Source: an uncultured Synergistaceae bacterium
GTDB lineage: Bacteria > Synergistota > Synergistia > Synergistales > Aminiphilaceae
Assembly: GCA_937868015.1 (NCBI GenBank)
Contig: CALMLW010000351.1
Coordinates: 1-58,614, forward strand
Length of the DNA: 58,614 nt
Direction: 5' to 3'
Both the position numbers and the translations under genes were made by a program. The notes below the pieces were generated by a model. It was not told where the DNA came from. It worked only from the letters and a program-made list of their open reading frames with translations, and ran no database searches. Numbering within the stretch: position 1 is the first letter of the stretch; the number at the start of each line of letters is the position of its first letter. Below, in pieces: positions 43,259-49,931 of this stretch.

Positions 43259-45007
43259 GTGAAGCCCATGTATTCCGAAGCACTGCGTAGGTACCTTCCC
43301 GCCTTCGGCCGCCCGGAGGAGCCCTTCCTGCGAACGGTCTCCCCCGCCCCCCGGGAGTCGGTAAGGCGCTGGACTCGAGGGGAGTTTTGGCTCATGGCTC
43401 TGCGGGCGGCGGGGGTGTTGCGCCGCTTTGGTCTCGGCAAAGGAGATCGCTTCGTCAACGCCTACGGAGAAAACACCCCCGAGGATCTGATGTTTCGCCT
43501 GGGGGCCACCATGGTGGGGGCGGTGCCGGTGACGATGAACTGGCAGGCCGATGGAGTGGAAGAAATGGCCTACAAGATCGACCTCACGGAGGGACGCCTC
43601 ATGGTTTGGGACCCTTCGTTCCTCGCCCTCAAAGCCCCGGGGGGCGCCGATTTTCTAAAAGAGCTTTCACGCCGCTTCCCCCGCCTTCCGGACTACGCCG
43701 TCTCCTCCTTGGCCGAAGAAAGTCCCTTGGAAGAAGGGGCCTTCGTCGCCGACCTGACAAGCGCCGACGACCGTATAGTCATCTTCACCTCGGGCACCAC
43801 GGGACACCCCAAGGGGGCACGCCTGTCCTACGGCAGTTACGATAATAACGACCAAGCCCTGGGACGCTACCTGGAGCTTCCGGAGGATCCCCCGGAGCAA
43901 GGCCCCCTCTTTCTCATGATCAACCCCCTGCATCACGCCAACTCCACGGCGGTGTCGGACCTGGTGCTCCGAAGGCCCGGGGCGGAGCTCGTGCTCTTTC
44001 CGCGCTACGGCACATTTTACTGGAGGGCGGTGACGGAGTGCGCCGAGGGAGAAGGAAGATCCCGGCGGATCATCGCCCCCACGGTGGCGCGCCATTTCGA
44101 CTATCTGGAACATCTGCGGGAAACGGCCTCCCTCCCCGTGGAGGAACCGCGCCTACTCCAGAGCATGGCGCGGGTGGAGTTTGTCCTGGGATCCGCCCCC
44201 GTGGGCCCCACCACGGTGGAACGCCTCGAGCGATGGACGGGACGGGTCCCTAGCGTGCGCTTCGGCTCTACGGAAACTTGTTTTCACGTCCTCGGCACCC
44301 CCCTAGCCATGGCAAACGACGCCCGGCGACGGGCCTTCGAGCGGGGATGGCGCCATTCTCCCCCGGGATACTGGATCGGGCGCCCTCACCCGCCGCTGAC
44401 GGAGGTGCGCATCGTGGAAGAGGTGGATCCGGATAAAGAAGGCTATCTGCGGGACTGCACCGAGGGGCGCCCGGGATACATGATCTGCCGTGGGGGAAAC
44501 GTGATGACCGGATACGTACGGGACGAAGAGGGCTCCCGGCGGGTGCTTCGGGAGGGGTGGTATCTGGGGCTCCTCGATGTGGCCTTCGGGCTCACCCACC
44601 CTCAGGACGGCCAGAGGGATATCTACTGGGTGGGGCGAGACTCCGCCCTTCTCATCCGGGGAGGGGCAAACTACGCTTGCGACCAGATCAACGGCGAACT
44701 ATGCCGCTTCGTGGAACGCCGCTACGCCCTGTCCTGCGACGACTTCGACCTGGCGGTGGCGGGGCTCCGCATCGCGAGCGAGCACGAGGACTCCTGTGGC
44801 GTCACCCTGGAACTCAAAAGTGACCGGGCCCGGAGCCTCGAAGAAGAGCTCCGGCGCACCTTCTTGGTGGAGGCCCGAGAAGAGGTTTCCAAGGGGGCCC
44901 GCCCCGACTTTCTCCGCTTCGGCCAGGTTTTTCGCACGTTCAAGGGCACCATTCGCCTTCAAGAGATCAAAAAGGCCTGGAGGGACGACCCCGACGCCCC
45001 CCAATGA
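43259..45007 (+). CDS. AMP-binding ligase-like protein (acyl-CoA synthetase/ANL family)
   Basis: About 582 residues of the adenylate-forming (ANL) superfamily. The P-loop-like A3 motif IFTSGTTGHPKGARLS is clear, as are RFGSTETCFHVLG (A5 region) and YWVGRDSALLIRGGANYACDQI (A8-like hinge). The A10 motif, normally a GK dipeptide with the catalytic lysine, reads TFKGTIRLQEIKK, so that lysine is missing or shifted. Substrate unknown. The start is uncertain: GTG 43259 has AGGAAGG upstream; ATG 43211 and ATG 43268 are possible. It follows the HD-GYP gene by about 120 nt and ends at a strong hairpin. Confidence 0.82.
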   Translation: MKPMYSEALRRYLPAFGRPEEPFLRTVSPAPRESVRRWTRGEFWLMALRAAGVLRRFGLGKGDRFVNAYGENTPEDLMFRLGATMVGAVPVTMNWQADGVEEMAYKIDLTEGRLMVWDPSFLALKAPGGADFLKELSRRFPRLPDYAVSSLAEESPLEEGAFVADLTSADDRIVIFTSGTTGHPKGARLSYGSYDNNDQALGRYLELPEDPPEQGPLFLMINPLHHANSTAVSDLVLRRPGAELVLFPRYGTFYWRAVTECAEGEGRSRRIIAPTVARHFDYLEHLRETASLPVEEPRLLQSMARVEFVLGSAPVGPTTVERLERWTGRVPSVRFGSTETCFHVLGTPLAMANDARRRAFERGWRHSPPGYWIGRPHPPLTEVRIVEEVDPDKEGYLRDCTEGRPGYMICRGGNVMTGYVRDEEGSRRVLREGWYLGLLDVAFGLTHPQDGQRDIYWVGRDSALLIRGGANYACDQINGELCRFVERRYALSCDDFDLAVAGLRIASEHEDSCGVTLELKSDRARSLEEELRRTFLVEAREEVSKGARPDFLRFGQVFRTFKGTIRLQEIKKAWRDDPDAPQ

Positions 45008-45027
45008 TCTTTCGGGAGCCAAAGACG

Positions 45028-45061
45028 TTGCGGGGGGGGCTATCCCTGCCCCCCCCCGCAA
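45028..45061. terminator. Bidirectional G/C hairpin between convergent genes
   Basis: TTGCGGGGGGGG (45028-45039) pairs perfectly with CCCCCCCCGCAA (45050-45061), a 12-bp stem with a 10-nt loop. It lies between the plus-strand ligase-like gene and the convergent argG. No long T-run follows in either direction. Confidence 0.6.
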
Positions 45062-45070
45062 TTCACCCAT

Positions 45071-45097
45071 GGAATACCGGGAATACCGGGAATACCG
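45071..45097. repeat. Three tandem copies of a 9-bp unit GGAATACCG
   Basis: GGAATACCG is repeated three times without interruption, ending 2 nt before the argG stop codon. Too short and local to suggest a mobile or CRISPR element. Confidence 0.85.
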
Positions 45098-45099
45098 GC

Positions 45100-46341
45100 C
45101 TACTCCTCTCCCACCGCCCGGAGGGGGATCATCTCCAGGGGCGCCTCGTGGGGGTGGGCCTCCCGCCAAGTTTTTATAGGCATCCCCCAGATGGAGATGA
45201 AGCCCACCGCAGCGGAATGGTCGAAGGTATCCGCCTCGGAATAGGTGGCCAGATCCTCCCGATAGAGGGCATTGGGGGACTTGACCCCCACCGCCACGGC
45301 CTGCCCCTTGAAAAACCGCATCCGCACGGTCCCGTTGACGTATTGCTGAATGTGGTCAAAGAAGGCATCCAGAGCTTCTTTGTAGGGGGCGTACCAGTAG
45401 CCTTCGTAGGTCATCTTGGCGTAGGCCTGGGAGAGCGATTCCTTGCCCTGGAGCACGTCTTTGCTGAGGGTAAGGCTTTCCATCACCCGATGGGCCTGCA
45501 TGAGCACTGCGGCGGCGGGGCACTCGTACACCTCCCGGCTCTTGAAGCCCACCAGCCGGTCTTCGATCATGTCAATCCGCCCCACCCCATACCCCCCCGC
45601 CAGGGTGTTCAGCGTCTGGATCAGGGTCACCCCGTCCATGGGCTTACCGTTCAGCGACACCGGCACCCCTTTTTCAAAACCGATCTCCACGTAGAGAGGT
45701 TCATCCGGCGCGTTCCAAGGATCCACCGTAAGCTGGAAGGCATCGGAGGGGGGCTCGTTCCAGGGATCCTCCAGGGGACCGCACTCGATGGCGCGCCCCC
45801 AGAGATTTTCATCGATGCTATAGATGCCTTTCACGTGCTGGAGCACGGGGATGCCGTGCTCCTCGGCATAGGCCACCTCGGCCTCCCGGGAAAAATGCCA
45901 GTCCCGCACGGGGGCGATGACTTTAAGTGAAGGGTCCAGGGCTCCGGCGCAAACTTCAAACCTCACCTGGTCTTGCCCCTTCCCCGTGCAGCCGTGGGCG
46001 ATGGCCACGGCGCCTTCGGCCTGGGCCACTTCCACCAGATGCTTGGCGATGAGAGGGCGAGAAAGGGCGGAAGTCAGAGGATAAGTCCCCTGGTAAAGGG
46101 CCTGAGCCTTGAGGGCGGGCCAAACGAAGTCCTCCACGAACTCCTGCCGGAGGTTCTGGACATGGGCCGTGCAGGCCCCGGTCTTCAGGGCCTTCTCCTG
46201 AATGCCGTCGAGATCCACCACCCGCTGCCCCACGTCCGCCGTATAGGTCACCACGTCATATCCCTGATCCTGAAGCCACTTGATCGCCACGGAAGTATCC
46301 AGACCGCCGCTGAACGCCAATACCACTTTCCCTTTGTACAT
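45100..46341 (-). CDS. argG: Argininosuccinate synthase
   Basis: Joins citrulline and aspartate, using ATP, to make argininosuccinate in arginine synthesis. The 413-residue protein begins MYKGKVVLAFSGGLDTSVAI (PP-loop SGGLDTS) and continues with TADVGQ, GCTGKGQDQVRFE, DENLWGR and YGVGRIDMIEDRLVGFKSREVYE. Length is typical. ATG 46341 has AAGGAGG upstream. Read-through from further upstream enters the T-box leader and is not real. No other arg gene is present. Expression is predicted to be controlled by an arginine T-box. Confidence 0.97.
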   Translation of the reverse strand: MYKGKVVLAFSGGLDTSVAIKWLQDQGYDVVTYTADVGQRVVDLDGIQEKALKTGACTAHVQNLRQEFVEDFVWPALKAQALYQGTYPLTSALSRPLIAKHLVEVAQAEGAVAIAHGCTGKGQDQVRFEVCAGALDPSLKVIAPVRDWHFSREAEVAYAEEHGIPVLQHVKGIYSIDENLWGRAIECGPLEDPWNEPPSDAFQLTVDPWNAPDEPLYVEIGFEKGVPVSLNGKPMDGVTLIQTLNTLAGGYGVGRIDMIEDRLVGFKSREVYECPAAAVLMQAHRVMESLTLSKDVLQGKESLSQAYAKMTYEGYWYAPYKEALDAFFDHIQQYVNGTVRMRFFKGQAVAVGVKSPNALYREDLATYSEADTFDHSAAVGFISIWGMPIKTWREAHPHEAPLEMIPLRAVGEE

Positions 46342-46368
46342 TTTTATTCCTCCTTTTTCTATCTCCAT

Positions 46369-46404
46369 AAAAAAATGGCCCGTCCCCCTCAGGGACGAGC
46401 CATA
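46369..46404 (-). terminator. T-box attenuator terminator
   Basis: TGGCTCGTCCC and GGGACGGGCCA pair around a short loop, followed by TTTTTTT (46375-46369), directly before the argG ribosome binding site. Its 5' arm overlaps the predicted antiterminator. Confidence 0.85.
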
Positions 46405-46640
46405 AGCCCGCGGTACCACCCTTTTTGGCGGCTAAAACTTCGCCGCCCTCTCTTGAGGCCCTGTAACGGGAACCCCCCGTCCTCCTACTTGGGGAAAGAC
46501 CCCTTTCTTCGGAAGAAGCTCAGGAACGCGTTTCTGCTGCGGCCTACGGAAAACGCTTTCAGCCCAGGGCGTTTTCTCTCTGTCGACGAGCGCACAGCAT
46601 ACTCTTTTCCCTCATCGCCGTTATGGGCAAAGAAGAAAAG
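46369..46640 (-). promoter_or_regulatory. T-box riboswitch, arginine-specific (specifier CGC), upstream of argG
   Basis: All main T-box parts are visible on the minus strand. The Stem I base is CTTTTCTTC (46640-46632) pairing with GAAGAAAGG (46510-46502). The specifier loop has AGTA (46603-46600) on its 5' side and GAAACGCG on its 3' side, which places the specifier CGC at 46530-46528, an arginine codon. The distal arm is GAAAACGC/GCGTTTTC. The T-box sequence GGTGGTACCGCG (46409-46422 region) binds the free tRNA CCA end. A terminator follows at 46369-46404. Uncharged tRNA-Arg should favour the antiterminator and turn argG on. Confidence 0.92.
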
Positions 46641-46719
46641 TCGCATCGTCCTCGTCGTCGTCGCCGCACCGTGCCGCTCATCGCCAGCCCCCCTTCCCGC
46701 TCTTTCTAAGATGAATCGT

Positions 46720-46747
46720 ATGGTATCAGATTTTTCTCCCCTGTCAA
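46720..46747 (-). promoter_or_regulatory. Promoter of the argG T-box transcript
   Basis: Consensus TTGACA (46742-46747), 16 nt, then TACCAT (46720-46725). Transcription would start near 46712, about 70 nt before T-box Stem I. Confidence 0.6.
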
Positions 46748-46818
46748 CGGGGTAGGAAAAAATTTTCGGCAACCCCTTTTACCGCCCCCTACGCGTCTAT
46801 CCATCGGCGACGGAGGGG

Positions 46819-48303
46819 TCAGTAGCTCAAGTCGTTGAGCTTCCAGTAGGCGGGGGTGTCTCGGAGACGGGGGTTTTCCCGAGCGTATTCCAGCGCCCGA
46901 CGCCCCTCCTGATCCCGGGCCTGGGGATCGGCCCCGCCCCGGAGGAGCTCCAGGAGGGCTTCGGGATGGGATCCCTTGAGGGCCGCCATCATAAGCAGGG
47001 TACGGCCGTGGGGAAAGCGGGCCCGGGGATCGGCTCCCCCTCGGATTAGGGCGGCCACCACCTGGGGATTCGGGTTCTCCAGGACGGCAAAAAGAAGGGG
47101 AGGAAAGCCCTCGCCGCTTGTGGCGTTGGGGTCGGCTCCGGCTTCGATGAGGGACACCGTCACCGAAGGGTTGGGGTTCATGGCCGCAGCGTACATGAGG
47201 GGAGTCCATCCCAAGGCGCTCCGGGAATGCACGTCTCCTCCCGCGCCGACGAGGAGGCGGATGGTCCTGTCTTGCGACGCCCCCTGGGCGGCAAAAACAA
47301 GGGGGGTACGCCCCTCCTGGTCTCGGGCGTTCACGTCGGGGCTGCCTCGGAGCAGGGCTTCCACGACCCCGGGAGAGGACTCTCGGGCCGCCATCATGAG
47401 GGGCGTGGCCCCCTCCTGATCTCGGGCATCCACGCAAAGGCCTCCTCGGAGCAGGGCGGCGATCACATCGGGGTTAGGGTTGTGCCAGGCAGCGGCCATG
47501 AGGGGGGTCCATTCCCCCTCCTCCGAGGCGCCCCGCCAGGCCCCCGCCTCTAGGAGGCGGGCTATCACCCGAGGATTGGCGTTACTCGTCGCCGCCGCCA
47601 TGAGAGGAGTGATGCCCCGGGGGTCCCGAAGCCCCACCTCTGCCCCCGCTTCGATCAAGGTCTCCGAGATCTCGGGGTGGGCATTCATGGCCGCCGCGAG
47701 CATGAGGGCGGTCCACCCGTCCTTGTTCCGGGCGTCCACCTCCGCCCCCGCCTTGAGGAGGGCGGCGACGATCTCACCCCGGGAGGTCTTCGCCGCCGCA
47801 GCCATGAGGGGCGTCCATCCATCTTTGTTCCGAGCGTTGACGTCGGCTTTTTTCTTGAGAAGGGCTAACACCACCTGGGAATTGCCGTTCCGGGCGGCGG
47901 CCACCATGAGGGGCGTCCACCCCTCCCGGTTTCGGGCGTCCACGGCGGCTCCCCCATCGAGCAAAGCCCCGGCCACGGCGGCGTTAGGGTTCATGGCTGC
48001 CGCGAGCATGAGGGCGGTCCACCCGTCCTTATTTCGGGCGTCTACCTCCGCCCCCGCCTTGATCAGGAGGGAGATGACCTGGGGTGATGGATTCTTCGCG
48101 GCGGCCACCATGAGGGGCGTCCACCCCTCTCGGTGGCAAAAGTCGACGGGGGCCCCCTTTTTTAGGGCAGACCGCACCTCCTTCGGAGTGCCACTGCGAC
48201 AGAGGTCCATGAAGCGGTCCCCCGAGAGGGCCCCCAGGGCCCCCGAAACTCCCCCGCCCCAAAGGCATAACCCCAGAAAAAGGATGGATAAAAATCTTTT
48301 CAC
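46819..48303 (-). CDS. Secreted ankyrin-repeat protein
   Basis: 494 residues: signal peptide (VKRFLSILFLGLCLWGGGVSGALGA) then about 12 ankyrin repeats filling the rest of the protein. The repeats have a 34-residue period instead of the usual 33, with an expanded loop (AAAMNPNPxV), for example DGWTALMLAAAMNPN. Ankyrin repeats bind proteins, and the signal peptide puts this one in the periplasm or outside. There is no catalytic domain. GTG 48303 is preceded by GGGAGGATTTTCG. No partner is apparent. The T-box promoter of argG lies past its 3' end, so it is a separate unit. Confidence 0.9.
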   Translation of the reverse strand: MKRFLSILFLGLCLWGGGVSGALGALSGDRFMDLCRSGTPKEVRSALKKGAPVDFCHREGWTPLMVAAAKNPSPQVISLLIKAGAEVDARNKDGWTALMLAAAMNPNAAVAGALLDGGAAVDARNREGWTPLMVAAARNGNSQVVLALLKKKADVNARNKDGWTPLMAAAAKTSRGEIVAALLKAGAEVDARNKDGWTALMLAAAMNAHPEISETLIEAGAEVGLRDPRGITPLMAAATSNANPRVIARLLEAGAWRGASEEGEWTPLMAAAWHNPNPDVIAALLRGGLCVDARDQEGATPLMMAARESSPGVVEALLRGSPDVNARDQEGRTPLVFAAQGASQDRTIRLLVGAGGDVHSRSALGWTPLMYAAAMNPNPSVTVSLIEAGADPNATSGEGFPPLLFAVLENPNPQVVAALIRGGADPRARFPHGRTLLMMAALKGSHPEALLELLRGGADPQARDQEGRRALEYARENPRLRDTPAYWKLNDLSY

Positions 48304-48444
48304 CGAAAATCCTCCCTCAAAGACCCTCCCAGGGCCCCCTCGGATCCCCGGCAACCTTACTCCGGGAAAACGATCCCTCGCGCCCCCTTTAGCCCTTCTG
48401 GGGCGGCCCCCGACGCGCCTCGCCTCACCGGGGAAAAACGGAGG

Positions 48445-49224
48445 CTATAGAGGGTGGGTCGCCACGACGCGGTCCAATTCCTGGAGCGTGGGGTAGTGGG
48501 TCAGGTCCATGTGTACCGGCGTGACGGAGACGTACCCCGAGGCCACGGCCCAGACATCGGTGCCCTCCGTGAGCTCGTCCTCGGGGCGACCGGACATCCA
48601 GTAGTAGGTGTTCCCCCGGGGATCCGTCCGGCGGCTCACCTTATCCAGGTAGAGCCGGACGCCCTTTCGGGTGGGGACCACGCCCCGGAGTTCGCCGTAG
48701 GGCACGTTGGGAACGTTGACGTTGAGCAGTACTCCCCGGGGGAGGTCCAGACTTTCCAGCCGGTCCACCAGGCGGGCCGTCACCGCCGCCGCCGTGTCGT
48801 AGTGGTGGGTCCCGTCTCCGGGGGCGATCCCCAGAGACACCGCCAGGGCGGGGCGCCCCAGGATAACCCCCTCCATGGCGGCCGATACCGTGCCCGAATA
48901 GGTGAGGTCGTCCCCCAGATTGGGGCCCCGGTTGATGCCTGAGATCACCAGAGTGGCGTCCGGGGCCACCTCTTCCAGGCCAAGCACGACACAGTCCGAA
49001 GGGGTGCCATCGGCGGCAAAGACCCGGTGAGTCCTCTCGTAAAGCCCCGAGATCACGGGCCAGAGGCGCAAGGGGCGAGAGAGGGTGATGGCGTGCCCCA
49101 CGCTGCTCCGTTCCCGATCGGGGGCCACCACCACCAGGTCCCTTCCCCGGTCGACGAGGGTGTCCGCCAGGGCGGCGATCCCCGGGGCGAAGACGCCGTC
49201 GTCGTTGGTAATCAAGAGCTTCAT
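48445..49224 (-). CDS. surE: 5'/3'-nucleotidase SurE
   Basis: Metal-dependent survival-protein nucleotidase that removes phosphate from nucleoside monophosphates. 259 residues with MKLLITNDDGVFAPGI (metal-binding Asp8-Asp9), VVAPDRERSSVGHAIT, DGTPSDCVVLGL, VISGINRGPNLGDDLTYSGTV and the C-terminal VWAVASGYVSVTPVHMDLT. ATG start, with the M50 peptidase gene ending 10 nt upstream, so the two are likely co-transcribed. Confidence 0.96.
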   Translation of the reverse strand: MKLLITNDDGVFAPGIAALADTLVDRGRDLVVVAPDRERSSVGHAITLSRPLRLWPVISGLYERTHRVFAADGTPSDCVVLGLEEVAPDATLVISGINRGPNLGDDLTYSGTVSAAMEGVILGRPALAVSLGIAPGDGTHHYDTAAAVTARLVDRLESLDLPRGVLLNVNVPNVPYGELRGVVPTRKGVRLYLDKVSRRTDPRGNTYYWMSGRPEDELTEGTDVWAVASGYVSVTPVHMDLTHYPTLQELDRVVATHPL

Positions 49225-49234
49225 CGCTCGCCTC

Positions 49235-49843
49235 CTACGCGAAGATCAGGGTGACCATGGCCCGGACCATCGGAGTGGTGATGGCGGGCAGCACGTTGAA
49301 CATCACCAGGATCAGGAGGATCCAGAGGCCATACTGCTCCAACCGGAAATAGAACTCCAGCATCCGGGGGGGAAGGAGGACGTAAAGCACCCGGGAACCG
49401 TCCAGGGGGGGGATGGGCAAGAGGTTGAACACCGCCAACCCGAGGTTCATAAAGATCAAGATTATCATGAAGTCAAAGAGGGCTTGATTTGCCCCGAAGA
49501 CCCCGGGAAACCACTGTAACAGCTTCCCCGCCACCACGGCGGTGAGGATATTTCCCCCCGCCCCGGCCAGGGATACGAGGATCAGGTCCCGGCGGGGGTT
49601 TCGAAAGTACCGGGTGTCGATGGGCACGGGTTTGGCCCAGCCAAAACGAAACAGGAGGAGCATGAGGGCCCCCAGGGGATCAAAATGGGCCAGGGGGTTC
49701 AGGGTAAGGCGCCCCTGGCGCTCCGCCGTGGGGTCTCCCAGCCTGTAGGCCACGTAACCGTGGCAGAACTCGTGAAACGTGATGGCCCACAACACGGCGG
49801 GCAAACTGAGCAACAGCTCTCCCAAAGACGGCAAACCTAGCAT
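49235..49843 (-). CDS. Site-2-protease-like M50 family membrane peptidase
   Basis: Intramembrane zinc metalloprotease of the small bacterial M50B group. 202 residues, nearly all membrane helix. The active-site motif is HEFCH (residues 24-28, HExxH) in the first helix, and the second metal-site motif is NLLPIPPLDGSRVL (NPDG type) in the later helices. No PDZ or CBS domain, as in the rhomboid-sized YwhC-like proteins. ATG 49843 has AAGGTG about 9 nt upstream; GTG 49855 is an alternative. Substrate unknown. It follows the tRNA nucleotidyltransferase gene and precedes surE. Confidence 0.9.
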   Translation of the reverse strand: MLGLPSLGELLLSLPAVLWAITFHEFCHGYVAYRLGDPTAERQGRLTLNPLAHFDPLGALMLLLFRFGWAKPVPIDTRYFRNPRRDLILVSLAGAGGNILTAVVAGKLLQWFPGVFGANQALFDFMIILIFMNLGLAVFNLLPIPPLDGSRVLYVLLPPRMLEFYFRLEQYGLWILLILVMFNVLPAITTPMVRAMVTLIFA

Positions 49844-49931
49844 GCGGCGCCACACCTTTCTTCTTGTGCCTTCCCATCCCTCAAAGGGCCTTCGTCGAGG
49901 CGTGCCGCCCCCGCCCTTTTCCCTTCGCCCC

